DNA of 48,849 nucleotides from Bacillus sp. ZZV12-4809 (GCF_009849585.1 NZ_VCRN01000034.1:1-48849); one strand, 5' to 3'. Positions 24,917 to 33,505 are shown, counted from the first letter of the stretch. The notes: generated by a model not told the origin, from the sequence alone. Numbers and translations: made by a program.

Positions 24917-25327
24917 TTAATTATCTTTTAACCTGACCATACACTTCACATCTTTATCATTAAAATACCATTCGACGCAATAGCCATTAGGATCAATGTC
25001 AGAATATGAAATAAGTGTCTCAAAAGCTGTTCCTATACTATGTGGATTCGTTTTAAAATCCAAAATGGTAATGGTCCTGTAGTTGCCTCTTTTAATAATG
25101 AATGATTCACATTCTTTATTTTCTTCACCATCTTTTTCTAATTTTTCGGCAGCTGCTTTGTACAGAATCATACCTTTTTCCGGCCTTGATAAACCAAAGT
25201 ACCTTCTTTCTTTTGAAAAAGGAATCATTTTATGAAGTTCCTGGTGAGCCTCCAAAACTCCATTTGGAAATGACTTAGCAGTTACACAATATATGTTAAT
25301 GTCTTTTTCAATATAAAGTGTTTCCAT
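24917..25327 (-). CDS. Unknown 136-aa protein, possibly an effector-binding (GyrI-like) fold
   Basis: I do not recognise the family with certainty. The pattern of strand, helix, YFGLSRPEKGMILYKAAAEK, then IIKRGNYRTITILDF resembles stand-alone small-molecule-binding domains of the GyrI/SoxS-like class. There is no helix-turn-helix, signal peptide or membrane segment. A GGAGG site lies before the ATG. It ends a run of small minus-strand accessory genes and is followed by a terminator. Confidence 0.65.
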   Translation of the reverse strand: METLYIEKDINIYCVTAKSFPNGVLEAHQELHKMIPFSKERRYFGLSRPEKGMILYKAAAEKLEKDGEENKECESFIIKRGNYRTITILDFKTNPHSIGTAFETLISYSDIDPNGYCVEWYFNDKDVKCMVRLKDN

Positions 25328-25376
25328 TCTGTGTATTCTACCTCCTTTAACATAAGTGTATTAGGAAAGCACAAGC

Positions 25377-25799
25377 CTAGTCCCCAATCTCCCAAGCTGG
25401 ATTCCAGACGACTTCCCACAAATGACCATCAGGATCCTGGAAATATCCAGAATATCCTCCCCAAAAGGTATCATGTGGCGGAACTGTAATCACCGCACCA
25501 GCTCCCCTTGCTTGTTCCATTACACTGTCGACCTCTTCCCTACTCCCTACATTGTGGCCAATCGTAAATTCAGTTGGACTTTTCGGTGTCTGTTTTATGC
25601 TTGTGTCATGTGCGATATCTTTCCGTTTCCATATCGCAAGTCTTAACCCGGATTGCAAATCAAAGAATGCAACAGCACCATGCTCAAATTCTTGTCCTAT
25701 GATTCCTTCTGTCGGAAGCCCAAGTCCATCCTGGTAAAATTTCAAGGACCTCTCCAAGTCATCTACACCGAGGGTTATTACTGATATTCTTGGTTTCAT
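25377..25799 (-). CDS. VOC-superfamily (glyoxalase-like) protein
   Basis: 140 aa. Two beta-alpha-beta-beta-beta units of the vicinal oxygen chelate fold: MKPRISVITLGVDDLERSLKFY at the N-terminus, and GGYSGYFQDPDGHLWEVVWNP at the end with the usual metal-ligand positions. Members include glyoxalase I, dioxygenases and antibiotic-binding proteins; the substrate cannot be told. The ATG at 25799 lies 12 bases after AGGAGG, rather far; upstream in-frame TTG would lie inside that site, so ATG is kept. Confidence 0.82.
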   Translation of the reverse strand: MKPRISVITLGVDDLERSLKFYQDGLGLPTEGIIGQEFEHGAVAFFDLQSGLRLAIWKRKDIAHDTSIKQTPKSPTEFTIGHNVGSREEVDSVMEQARGAGAVITVPPHDTFWGGYSGYFQDPDGHLWEVVWNPAWEIGD

Positions 25800-25828
25800 A
25801 ATTAAAATCAGCCTCCTCAATCCACACT

Positions 25829-26530
25829 TTAATAGCCATAAAAAGCATCTTTTTTAATATTTTTTTTTGAGATACTATTATTTTGTAAGTAACCAGAGAG
25901 TGTATCCGCCATTGACTTTGGCCCTGCAATCAGATATTGAGCATTGTTCTGATAAAGGTTAAGCAGCTTATCTATCTCCTCCTGCAAGTTATCCCTAGAG
26001 TCAAGATAAGCGGTACTTATTGAGGCTTTGTTAGCATCAAGTTCAGCTTTAAAAATATAAGATTTTTCACTATCCATATAGAGGAGGTGCATTGGCTCCT
26101 TATTGCTATGACCTTCTGCCTCAATTTGTTTTATGATGGATCGAAACGGTGTGATTCCGATTCCTCCAGCAATAAGGACAGCAGGCCGATCATCGTTTAC
26201 ATTAAATGACCCTAAGGGGCCAGACATACCAATCGTCATTCCCTGTTTTAGCTCTAACATTGCCTTCTTAAAATCACTTGGGTTATCTTTTATTTTCATT
26301 GTCAATTTTACAGCCTTCTCACTTGGAGCAGCTGATATTGTAAATGGTTTAGTAGGATTTTTGACTTTTTTATGAGTAATACTAAACAACCCATGCTGCC
26401 CTGCTTTCCATGTTAAATCTTTTTCTTTTTCAAATACAAAGGTATATACATCTTCAGATTCTTTACAGCTTTCTATAAATACTAATTTTCTTTTTTTAAA
26501 TACTGCAATCATATCTTGAAAAAAACTCAT
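25829..26530 (-). CDS. Ferredoxin-NADP reductase-type flavoprotein
   Basis: 233 aa. The FAD domain carries KPFTISAAPS (the RxYS-type motif with Pro-Phe) and the NAD(P) domain GGIGITPFRSII near residue 118, ending with AGPKSMAD and a terminal aromatic (FYGY). It is the reductase module alone, with no ferredoxin or globin domain, so it must pass electrons to a separate partner. No partner gene is adjacent. It lies in a minus-strand run with VOC and Fra genes. Confidence 0.85.
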   Translation of the reverse strand: MSFFQDMIAVFKKRKLVFIESCKESEDVYTFVFEKEKDLTWKAGQHGLFSITHKKVKNPTKPFTISAAPSEKAVKLTMKIKDNPSDFKKAMLELKQGMTIGMSGPLGSFNVNDDRPAVLIAGGIGITPFRSIIKQIEAEGHSNKEPMHLLYMDSEKSYIFKAELDANKASISTAYLDSRDNLQEEIDKLLNLYQNNAQYLIAGPKSMADTLSGYLQNNSISKKNIKKDAFYGY

Positions 26531-26583
26531 CTCAATATCTCCTCTTAGCCCTCATATATTTTCTAAGAGCCGCAATATATTTT

Positions 26584-26955
26584 CTATTTCCTCCAGAAAG
26601 TTGTACAGTCTGCCTTGTCTTTCATATTAAAATCAATCATTTTCTCAAGCAGTGTGTAGTCTACCGGACTTTTCCAAGGGATACGTATGATCTCCTTTGT
26701 GTAACCATAGCCGGCATTTACAATGTCATCCTCTACATGAGCAATCGTTACACTTTCAGGAGCGACAGCTAAATGCTTTTTAGATAGGCTAAAGCCAATA
26801 ATATATGTGCCATGATCTGTAAACATTGGCTGATTCCATTTAATTTCTTTATGTAATTTTGGATATTTATCTGTTAACCAAGTAAATACTTCTTCCGTTC
26901 TTTCTCTGTGGAAAGGGTCATCAATCCCAGCTAAAAATTCAGCAAAAACCTCCAA
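26584..26955 (-). CDS. fra: Frataxin-like iron chaperone Fra
   Basis: 123 aa. The sequence closely follows B. subtilis Fra (YdhG) as I know it, including DPFHRERTEEV, HKEIKWNQPMFTDHGTYI, KKHLAVAPE and the C-terminal DCTTFWRK. Fra is a frataxin-fold protein (DUF1801) that delivers iron to Fe-S cluster assembly and heme synthesis. AGGAGG lies before the ATG. It follows an SRPBCC gene, with about 30 bases between. Confidence 0.9.
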   Translation of the reverse strand: MEVFAEFLAGIDDPFHRERTEEVFTWLTDKYPKLHKEIKWNQPMFTDHGTYIIGFSLSKKHLAVAPESVTIAHVEDDIVNAGYGYTKEIIRIPWKSPVDYTLLEKMIDFNMKDKADCTTFWRK

Positions 26956-26986
26956 GCTATTCCCTCCTAAAATGAAAAGTTTCGTC

Positions 26987-27379
26987 TTATATTTCCTCTA
27001 ACATTTTTTTAAGCACTTCAACCTTATATGTCCAGCCATACTTCGCACCATTGAACGCTTGAACATCTTCACTTTCAAACCCAGTCTGCTTAAGATGTAC
27101 GTAAGTTGTTCCATCCTCTTCTTTCAATGTCCATGTGACTATCGTGTTTACTGGCCCGCCTACCCATGTGTAAGATAGCTTATTAGGCTTGTCCACTACC
27201 AATACTTCACTATCAACAATTAAATCTATATCCTTATTTCGAAACTGGCATTTATATCCTACAATTGGCCTGAAGTTATTTTCCATTACCCATTGCGCCA
27301 GGGTATCCGAATGCGTTAAAGCATCCCAAACCTTATTGATGGGGCTCTTAAATTCAAAGTCTAATGATATATCCGGCAT
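26987..27379 (-). CDS. SRPBCC/AHSA1-family protein
   Basis: 130 aa with the START-like helix-grip fold. The N-terminal FEFKSPINKVWDALTHSDTLAQWV and the strand TYTWVGGPVNTIVTWTL region are typical of AHSA1-type ligand-binding proteins. It begins three bases after the stop of the ArsR gene. ArsR-SRPBCC pairs are very common; the SRPBCC partner is usually the regulated product or a ligand binder. Ligand unknown. Confidence 0.87.
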   Translation of the reverse strand: MPDISLDFEFKSPINKVWDALTHSDTLAQWVMENNFRPIVGYKCQFRNKDIDLIVDSEVLVVDKPNKLSYTWVGGPVNTIVTWTLKEEDGTTYVHLKQTGFESEDVQAFNGAKYGWTYKVEVLKKMLEEI

Positions 27380-27382
27380 TTT

Positions 27383-27703
27383 CTAATCCTCCAATAAATT
27401 CTTAAGTAATATCGCTCTTTCATTCCAAAAACTTTCATAAAAGGATAACCAGTCTTTCACTTCCTGCAAGGGAGCTGGATTTAGCCGGTACTTTGTTTCT
27501 CGGCCTATCTTACGGTTGCTAACTAAATCTGCTTCTTTAAGGATAGCCAAATGTTTAGATACAGCAGTCCGGCCCATTTGAAAATGAGCAGTCAGTTCGT
27601 GAAGAGGCAGTTCTTCAGCACCAGCCAGCAAATGTATTAATGTACGTCTTGTTGGATCTGCAATAGCCGCAAAAACATCATGCTTTTGGTAAGCAGTGTT
27701 CAA
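27383..27703 (-). CDS. ArsR-family transcriptional regulator
   Basis: 106 aa winged-helix protein: IADPTRRTLIHLLAG, then the recognition helix region MGRTAVSKHLAILKEADLV and the wing KIGRETKYRLNPAPL. No Cys-rich metal site is visible, which fits the non-metal ArsR members paired with SRPBCC genes. The start is the ATG at 27703, preceded by a GGGAGG-type site. The promoter carries two matching operator arms, so autoregulation is expected. Confidence 0.88.
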   Translation of the reverse strand: MNTAYQKHDVFAAIADPTRRTLIHLLAGAEELPLHELTAHFQMGRTAVSKHLAILKEADLVSNRKIGRETKYRLNPAPLQEVKDWLSFYESFWNERAILLKNLLED

Positions 27704-27729
27704 AATCCTCCCCCCTCTTAAATATAAAT

Positions 27730-27779
27730 GACACTATTTGGTGTCCTAAATTATATGACACCAAATAATGTCCAGTCAA
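27730..27779 (-). promoter_or_regulatory. ArsR promoter with paired 16-bp operator arms
   Basis: On the minus strand TTGACT (27774-27779), 18 bp and TATAAT (27750-27755) form the promoter. A 16-bp inverted repeat with one mismatch (27730-27745 and 27757-27772, 11-bp spacer) flanks the -10 box: one arm fills the spacer, the other covers the transcription start. Each arm itself contains GACAC...GTGTC symmetry. Confidence 0.8.
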
Positions 27780-27889
27780 CAGTTAAATGTATGATTGAAC
27801 TTACACTTATCAAGCTCTTTTTCCTGTTTATCTATTCAATATAAAAGGCTCTTTTCTAAAAGATTGTTGTTTTGGTTTATGAATTCTGT

Positions 27890-28052
27890 CCATTGATTGC
27901 AGCGAAGGGATGCTCTAGTGTTCTGCGGGGCCTCGCCTGTCCGCTACTCCCGCAGGACATTGTAAATGTTTCCTTGAGTACACACCGCACGAAGAAAATG
28001 CGTATGCATTTTCGAGGATCTCGCACCTTCCGCTGCAATCAACTCAATAAAT
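27890..28052. repeat. Fold-back repeat element (Bacillaceae intergenic family)
   Basis: About 160 bp bounded by near-perfect inverted ends: TTGATTGCAGCGAAGG (27893-27908) and CCTTCCGCTGCAATCAA (28029-28045). Inside are further pairs such as CTGCGGGG / CCCGCAGG and a palindromic hairpin at 27997-28016. Read on the minus strand it resembles a widespread non-coding GC-rich hairpin family of Bacillus genomes that I recall, with GCGGAAGGTGCGAGA near one end. No protein is encoded. It is GC-richer than its surroundings. Confidence 0.65.
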
Positions 28053-28091
28053 CTAATATAAATAGCAGCAACCTTTGACAAAACAGCCAAC

Positions 28092-28120
28092 GAAAAAAGA
28101 CTGAACCCGTATGGATTCAG
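28092..28120 (-). terminator. Terminator of rlmCD
   Basis: CTGAATCC and GGGTTCAG (minus strand, one wobble) close a short loop and are followed by TCTTTTTT. Confidence 0.75.
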
Positions 28121-28207
28121 CCTGAAATAGTATTTGATAAAACTCATTTGATACATAAATGACATCCCGCTGCTCATCCCGAAAACTGGAAGGAGTAAAT
28201 ATTTGTT

Positions 28208-29584
28208 TTACCCTTTCCATTCCAATCCCGCGACCGCTTCACAATGCATTGTCTGAGGGAACATGTCTACAGGCTGCACTTCGATGGTTTTATATCCGCC
28301 TTCCTCCAAAATACGCAGATCACGTGCCAATGTTCCCGGATTGCAGGATACATAGACGACTTTCTTTGGCTTCATGCTTAAAATGGTTTGTAAAAGTGCT
28401 TCATCACAGCCTTTTCGCGGCGGGTCAACGACCAGTACATCTGCAGTGTTCCCCTTTTTATACCATTCTGGAATTACTTCCTCTGCTTTCCCGACTGCAA
28501 ACGAAGCATTTGTCATCCGGTTCAGATTTGCATTCCTTTTTGCATCCTCAATGGCTTCCGGCACGATTTCCACACCGAATACCTCTTTTGCTTTCTGTGC
28601 CAGGAAAAGAGAGATGGTACCGATTCCGCAGTACGCATCGATAACCTTTTCTTCACCGCTCAAATCCGCATATTCCAGTGCTTTCTCATACAATACTTTC
28701 GTTTGCTCCGGGTTCACCTGATAAAAGGAACGGGCGGAAATTGCAAATTGAATATCCCCGATAAAGTCATAGATTACTTCATCGCCCCATAGGATTCGTG
28801 TGACATCTCCCATGATCACATTTGTCTTCCGTGAATTCACGTTATGGACAATAGATTTAACACCTTCAATGCTTGATGCAATCTCGTCCACAATTTTTTG
28901 CTTATGCGGAAGCTCGTTCGTCCTTGTAACAAGAACAATCATTACTTCGCCTGTCACAAGCCCATAGCGCACCATCACGTGGCGGAGCTCACCTTTATGC
29001 CTGCCTTCATCATAAGCACGGACACCATAGCGGCCGCATATTTCCTTTACCTTCTGAACAACCTCATCATTTTTTTCCTGCTGGATAAGGCATTCCTTCA
29101 TATCAATGATCTGGTGGGAGCGCTGCTGGTAAAATCCGCCGATCAGGCCGCCCTCCTGCTCACCAATCGGCACCTGCGCTTTATTTCTGTAGCGCCAAGG
29201 ATCTTTCATGCCGAGAACCGGATGTACCTTGACACCTTCAAGCTTTCCGATTCTTTCCAGCACATCTCTAACCTGCTTTTCCTTAGCGAGAAGCTGGCCT
29301 TCATAGCTCAGGTGCTGCAGCTGACATCCGCCGCACTCTTTATAAATCGGACATGGCGCTTCTACCCGGTATGGGCTGCTTTCATAGGTCTCAATCAAGC
29401 GCCCAAATCCATATCCCTTATTCACCTTTATTACTTTGACTTTTGCTCTCTCACCCGGAAGGGCATCCGGCACGAATAGCGGGTAGCCGTCAACCTTTGC
29501 CACTCCTGCCCCTTCATGGGTCAAATCCTCAAATGTCACATCTATATAATCATTTTTTTGCACAGGTAATGTTCTGCTCATCAT
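28208..29584 (-). CDS. rlmCD: 23S rRNA (uracil-5-)-methyltransferase RlmCD
   Basis: 458 aa, RumA/TrmA family. In Gram-positive bacteria one enzyme makes m5U at two 23S rRNA positions using S-adenosylmethionine. An N-terminal TRAM domain (about 8-65) is followed by a Cys cluster for a 4Fe-4S centre ([11 protein letters not shown] near 78), a methyltransferase domain with [14 protein letters not shown], and the catalytic loop [11 protein letters not shown] plus [11 protein letters not shown] holding the nucleophile Cys. Two adjacent ATG codons follow AAGGA; either may be used. It lies near dgkB as in B. subtilis. Confidence 0.92.
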   Translation of the reverse strand: MMSRTLPVQKNDYIDVTFEDLTHEGAGVAKVDGYPLFVPDALPGERAKVKVIKVNKGYGFGRLIETYESSPYRVEAPCPIYKECGGCQLQHLSYEGQLLAKEKQVRDVLERIGKLEGVKVHPVLGMKDPWRYRNKAQVPIGEQEGGLIGGFYQQRSHQIIDMKECLIQQEKNDEVVQKVKEICGRYGVRAYDEGRHKGELRHVMVRYGLVTGEVMIVLVTRTNELPHKQKIVDEIASSIEGVKSIVHNVNSRKTNVIMGDVTRILWGDEVIYDFIGDIQFAISARSFYQVNPEQTKVLYEKALEYADLSGEEKVIDAYCGIGTISLFLAQKAKEVFGVEIVPEAIEDAKRNANLNRMTNASFAVGKAEEVIPEWYKKGNTADVLVVDPPRKGCDEALLQTILSMKPKKVVYVSCNPGTLARDLRILEEGGYKTIEVQPVDMFPQTMHCEAVAGLEWKG

Positions 29585-29770
29585 ATTCTTCCTTTTCAGC
29601 TTAATTCCGTGACCTATTTTGACTAGACAGATTGTATCACAAAACAGGGGTAAATACGAAATGGATATCTATTAGACATAAGACCTGTATATCCTGCAGC
29701 ATGCCAAATTTGCAGATTTACCTTATCTATTCTATTAGCACTGTTCGCAATTACATTTGATTTCGAAAAT

Positions 29771-29796
29771 AAAAGCCCGCTCTGTTATAGAGCGGA
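29771..29796 (-). terminator. Terminator of dgkB
   Basis: CCGCTCT and AGAGCGG pair around a 5-base loop; the minus strand continues GCTTTTATTTTC. Confidence 0.8.
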
Positions 29797-29803
29797 CCTT
29801 AGA

Positions 29804-30739
29804 TTATTCATGAGAGCTTTCCCAATCTGTCGGGCGGTCTTCCTCACGAATCTGATCAATTGGGACAAATACTTCCAAATGTCTGTACAGGTTTACGAAT
29901 TCGGCAGGAAGCAGCCCGCCAAATTCACCATCAAGGTTGAGCTGTACTTTCTCCTTGGATTGCACTTTAATGCGGTTTGCCTGCGTGTAGATGACGTTCG
30001 GATCCTTTACATGCTCACCCCGGACTGCCATTGTCGCGATCCGGATAAAATCAGCGAGATTGGTTTTCTTTAAGATCAGCAGGGAAAATAGCCCGTCATT
30101 AATACAGGAATCCGGAGCAAGCTTTTCAAACCCGCCAACTGAATTTGTCAGACCGACTAGGAAAAGCATGGCTTCACCTTCAAAGATTTTCCCGTCAAAC
30201 TCGATGCTGACTTCGGTTGAACGGAAGGAAGGAAGCATTTCAATTCCCTTAAGGTAATAAGCAAGCTGGCCAATCATGGTTTTAAGCTTGCTTGGCACCT
30301 CATAAGTCAGCTCTGTCAGCCTGCCTCCGCCAGCAATATTAATAAAATATTTATCATTTATCCGGCCAATATCAACAGGAATGGTATCCCCTTTTACAAT
30401 AATATCTGCTGCAGCTTCCACATCTCTTGGAATATGGAGAGCGCGGGCAAAATCATTGGTGGTGCCCGTTGGGATAATGCCTAGGCGCGGACGGTAATCC
30501 TGTTCAGCAAGTCCATTGACAACCTCGTTAATCGTTCCGTCTCCGCCTGCTGCGACAACCAGGTCAAATCGGCGTTCAACAGCCGTCCGGGCAGCTTTAA
30601 TTGCATCGCCTTCACCTGTTGTGGCATGACATGAGGCTTCATAGCCAGCCTTTTCCAGTTTCTGCAAAACCTCTGCTATATGTCTTTTAAAAATTTCCCG
30701 GCCTGAAGTCGGATTGTAAATAATTCTTGCTCTTTTCAT
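29804..30739 (-). CDS. dgkB: Diacylglycerol kinase DgkB
   Basis: 311 aa, soluble lipid kinase of the NAD-kinase/DAGK fold. It phosphorylates the diacylglycerol left over from lipoteichoic acid synthesis back into phospholipid metabolism. The ATP loop AAGGDGTINEVVNGL is near residue 82 and GTTNDFARAL near 112; NLDGEFGG near the C-terminus belongs to the metal site. Length is normal. Its association with rlmCD and, further on, gatCAB follows the B. subtilis order with extra genes between. Confidence 0.92.
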   Translation of the reverse strand: MKRARIIYNPTSGREIFKRHIAEVLQKLEKAGYEASCHATTGEGDAIKAARTAVERRFDLVVAAGGDGTINEVVNGLAEQDYRPRLGIIPTGTTNDFARALHIPRDVEAAADIIVKGDTIPVDIGRINDKYFINIAGGGRLTELTYEVPSKLKTMIGQLAYYLKGIEMLPSFRSTEVSIEFDGKIFEGEAMLFLVGLTNSVGGFEKLAPDSCINDGLFSLLILKKTNLADFIRIATMAVRGEHVKDPNVIYTQANRIKVQSKEKVQLNLDGEFGGLLPAEFVNLYRHLEVFVPIDQIREEDRPTDWESSHE

Positions 30740-30970
30740 AGACCATCATCCTATTATTGAAATATCTAAACTTAATCCTTCTGGTTCCATCTTTTTACAT
30801 CATATCTAATAGTCAAAGGCATATCAATTTTTCACTGCCATCCGTATCTATTCTATTCACTTCCCGCTGTTTTCACAAGTAGTCAGATGCACAAATGAAT
30901 TATACCCTCATTAAACAAAAAAGTATCGTAATTAAGTTATATTTCTTGGCCAGGTGGTCTAAAATCAGCA

Positions 30971-31588
30971 TTATTCCTTTTTCAGGTCCTGCAGAACCAG
31001 GCTTTTAACATAGTCAATAATCGTCCTGTATGGATATTCCTCATTGATTACTCTATGAAGCATCGCCCCATCCATAAAAGTCCAGAACAACCCTGCTATA
31101 TGGTTGGGATCTGCATTGGATCGGAATTCCCCGTTGTTCTGTCCTTCCTCCAAAATATCTGTTATAAGGTTTAAAAAGAACTTCTTTCCGCGCTCATTCA
31201 GGATACGATTGAGGTTCTCATCTCTTGAAGAATGCAGCGTAAATTCCAGCTGCACAGTTATTCTATCCTTACGCTCCTGGCTGAATGGGCTCATATCCCT
31301 ATACAAGTCAAACAGATATTCAAATTTCTCTTCCGCGGAGTAAAGCTTGGATATATTCTCTGTAAGTCTTGCGTTAGCTGATTCTGTCTGCTCATTCAAC
31401 AGCTCCAGATAGATTTCTTCCTTGCTTTTAAAATAATTATAGATAGCTCCCTTGCTGATTCCTGAATATGCGACAATATCATCTATAGTCGCGGCCTGAA
31501 AACCTTTTTTGGCAAAACAGGCCAAGGCTCCAGACAGGATCTCCTTCTTTTTTTTGCGTTTATATTCTTCTGATACAATAGGCGGCAA
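30971..31588 (-). CDS. TetR-family transcriptional regulator
   Basis: 205 aa. The N-terminal helix-turn-helix (FAKKGFQAATIDDIVAYSGISKGAIYNYFKSKEEI, about 24-58) is typical TetR; the rest is a helical ligand domain. It lies 32 bases after a small RHH-like gene with which it appears co-transcribed. It occupies the place of the TetR gene yerO in the B. subtilis gat-dgkB region, but no SwrC-type efflux gene is present here. Target and inducer are unknown. Confidence 0.87.
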   Translation of the reverse strand: MPPIVSEEYKRKKKKEILSGALACFAKKGFQAATIDDIVAYSGISKGAIYNYFKSKEEIYLELLNEQTESANARLTENISKLYSAEEKFEYLFDLYRDMSPFSQERKDRITVQLEFTLHSSRDENLNRILNERGKKFFLNLITDILEEGQNNGEFRSNADPNHIAGLFWTFMDGAMLHRVINEEYPYRTIIDYVKSLVLQDLKKE

Positions 31589-31620
31589 GTCTGTCCCTCC
31601 ATGGCATTTGATTTATTCTA

Positions 31621-31878
31621 TCAGCAGCACTTCCGGCTGATTTCACTTCTTTTCAGAACTTCTTCTATATACAGGCTTGCATGCTCACTCGTGATTTCCG
31701 CTCCTTCCTCCGCCAATCCCGCTTTTTTCAGATCCTCTTTTATTTTAGCGAGAAATAAATCTCTGATAGCTGCCGAACGGCACGGCTGTATCTGTTCTGC
31801 CAAATCCCAAATCCATTGCTCAAGATGGACACTCTTGCTCTTTTTTTGCATTTCCTGCGGAACCTTCCTTCTTCCCAT
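31621..31878 (-). CDS. Small ribbon-helix-helix-like protein
   Basis: About 85 aa starting MGRRKVPQEMQKKSKSVHLE. A short strand (KSVHLE) followed by two helices with SAAIRDLFLAKIKEDL resembles a CopG/Arc-type ribbon-helix-helix DNA-binding domain, but I do not recognise the family firmly. The ATG at 31878 follows GGGGAG by 8 bases. It is the first gene of a two-gene unit with the TetR regulator, behind a promoter carrying a TetR-type palindrome. It could be a co-regulator. Confidence 0.6.
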   Translation of the reverse strand: MGRRKVPQEMQKKSKSVHLEQWIWDLAEQIQPCRSAAIRDLFLAKIKEDLKKAGLAEEGAEITSEHASLYIEEVLKRSEISRKCC

Positions 31879-31912
31879 ATCTCCCACTCCCCAGGCATTT
31901 TCTTTAAAATAA

Positions 31913-31958
31913 ACTGATCAGTCTTTTTAATTGTAAGTATTTTTATGAGAATTTTCAA
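31913..31958 (-). promoter_or_regulatory. Promoter and operator of the RHH-tetR unit
   Basis: On the minus strand TTGAAA (31953-31958), 17 bp and TACAAT (31930-31935) make a good sigma-A promoter. The palindrome ACTGATCAGT (31913-31922) sits at the expected transcription start, suggesting repression by the TetR product. Confidence 0.72.
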
Positions 31959-32021
31959 ATTTTTAATGTTAAATTGCCATGTGCTACGCTCTAATCGATA
32001 TAATGCTAAAAGCTATAAAAT

Positions 32022-32050
32022 AAAAAAACTCCTAACTTTCGTTAAGAGTT
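32022..32050 (-). terminator. Terminator of the anti-sigma-like gene
   Basis: AACTCTTAAC and GTTAGGAGTT (minus strand, one wobble) around GAAA, followed by TTTTTTATTTT. It overlaps the stop codon. Confidence 0.85.
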
Positions 32051-32405
32051 ACTCCTGATCTATTTGGCTTTTCTCCCGATACATGGTTACTAATCCCCCG
32101 ATGAGCATAAAACAGGCAAAGGAAAACGGAAACCAGCGCTCAAACCAGGAGGCTTTAGGAGACTGCCCGCCCTGTTCCTTAGCTTCTTCAGGAGCTCCTC
32201 CTGATATTTGAGCCATAACCAGATTGGTAAAGTCCTCTTCTCCCGTCATTGCAGGCAGAGAGTCCTCCTCCTCGTCCATCGCTTCGAGGTATACTTCCAG
32301 ACATTCATCACATATATATAGATGATCTTCATAGAGTTCACGCTCAGGTTCGGTAAGCTCATTTTTCACATATTTCCGCCAATCCTCCATTGAGAAATGC
32401 TCCAT
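32049..32405 (-). CDS. Anti-sigma-like membrane protein with HxxxCxxC motif
   Basis: 118 aa. The N-terminal EDHLYICDECLEVYLEAM carries HxxxCxxC, the zinc-binding anti-sigma (zf-HC2) signature. An acidic/Gln-rich linker and one membrane segment (about 89-107, WFPFSFACFMLIGGLVTMY) follow, the layout of YlaD/RsiW-type ECF anti-sigma factors. No sigma factor gene is adjacent on either side, which is unusual. The ATG at 32405 follows AAGGAG by 9 bases; the longer upstream frame is AT-rich leader sequence. Confidence 0.72.
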   Translation of the reverse strand: MEHFSMEDWRKYVKNELTEPERELYEDHLYICDECLEVYLEAMDEEEDSLPAMTGEEDFTNLVMAQISGGAPEEAKEQGGQSPKASWFERWFPFSFACFMLIGGLVTMYREKSQIDQE

Positions 32406-32776
32406 GAAAATCATCTCCTTCCAATGTTTTTCTCTCAGGGATTGCTCTAAAACACCAAAAAATATCCTGCTGGGATTATTCTTAGCAAACATATCCTTAT
32501 AACTATTCGGATAACCTGCTTCCTTTTTGAGTGCCGACACAATCATAATTTAGCGCATGGAATAATTCAATACCTTTTTTAATAATCTCCCACTTATAAA
32601 ATACATGATTTCCCAATCTTGATATTATAAATAATGATTAATTCTCCCTTTTCACCAAACCATTATATGGTAAACTGTAATCAATGACTACATTTTGAGG
32701 AGGCTAGAAAAAAATTTTCGAATAATGGACAACTCTAAAAAACAAGTGAATATATTGATGAAAAAGGATGAAAACG
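32406..32776. other. Divergent intergenic region
   Basis: This AT-rich gap between the anti-sigma-like gene and plsY must hold two divergent promoters. An in-frame 47-codon extension of the anti-sigma frame covers part of it but lacks a ribosome binding site. No convincing RNA structure or repeat was seen. Confidence 0.5.
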
Positions 32777-33403
32777 ATGACTTTTCTTATTTACCTGGCA
32801 GCTTACTTGATAGGATCAATTCCAACTGCCTTATTGGTAGGCAAATATGCCTTTGGAATTGACATACGTGATCATGGGAGCAATAATCCCGGTGCAACTA
32901 ATACCTTAAGGGTACTTGGCAAAAACGCAGCTATCGTGGTGCTGCTGGTGGATGTGGGAAAGGGAGCTGCGGCTGCGGCATTGCCTGCCATTCTGAACGC
33001 TGAGGCTGATCCGCTAATAGTCGGGATGGTCGCGGTTGCCGGCCACTGCTTTCCGGTCTTTGCAGGATTCCGCGGAGGAAAAGCCATCGCCACTACAGCT
33101 GGAGTATTGCTTACAGCAAATATTTGGATGTTTTTAATCGCCTATATTTCTTTTATCGCTATCATTTTCCTAACGAAATATGTATTTTTCGGCTCTTTAT
33201 CTGTGGGTGCATCCTTGCTTATCTATTCCTTATTTACTGAAGGCACTGAACATGAACTTATCTTTTCTATTTTTCTATTATTCCTGATTTTTCTGCATCG
33301 TTCGAACATTAATAACTTTTTTGATCATAATGAGCCTAAAATCAATGATAAGCGCTTAAAAGATGACCGCATCCCTCCAAGAGATGATAAAAAGCGGGCA
33401 TGA
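32777..33403 (+). CDS. plsY: Glycerol-3-phosphate acyltransferase PlsY
   Basis: About 208 aa integral membrane enzyme that moves an acyl group from acyl phosphate to glycerol-3-phosphate, the first step of phospholipid synthesis. The PlsY motifs are intact: GSNNPGATNTLRVLGK near residue 34, HCFPVFAGFRGGKAIATTAG near 90, and a third near HRSNI. Five hydrophobic segments fit the family. I start at ATG 32777, 8 bases after AAAGGA; an in-frame ATG three codons upstream touches that site. Confidence 0.93.
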   Translation: MTFLIYLAAYLIGSIPTALLVGKYAFGIDIRDHGSNNPGATNTLRVLGKNAAIVVLLVDVGKGAAAAALPAILNAEADPLIVGMVAVAGHCFPVFAGFRGGKAIATTAGVLLTANIWMFLIAYISFIAIIFLTKYVFFGSLSVGASLLIYSLFTEGTEHELIFSIFLLFLIFLHRSNINNFFDHNEPKINDKRLKDDRIPPRDDKKRA

Positions 33404-33405
33404 TC

Positions 33406-33436
33406 AAAACCCGGATCCTGGATTCGGGTTTTTTAT
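33406..33436 (+). terminator. Terminator of plsY
   Basis: AAAACCCG and CGGGTTTT pair around an 11-base loop, followed by further T. Confidence 0.85.
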
Positions 33437-33505
33437 TATTTTTCACATGAAAGCAGCTCTTTAAGCAAAACCTTTGAATAAATTGCGTTTAAAGGAGCTT
33501 GCATT

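Noticed and set aside
28898..29479. 193-codon frame on the plus strand
   Set aside because: It lies wholly antisense to rlmCD, whose motifs are intact, and has no ribosome site.
32406..32546. Sigma factor fragment upstream of the anti-sigma-like gene
   Set aside because: The translated extension shows no sigma region 2 or 4 features and reads like a leader.
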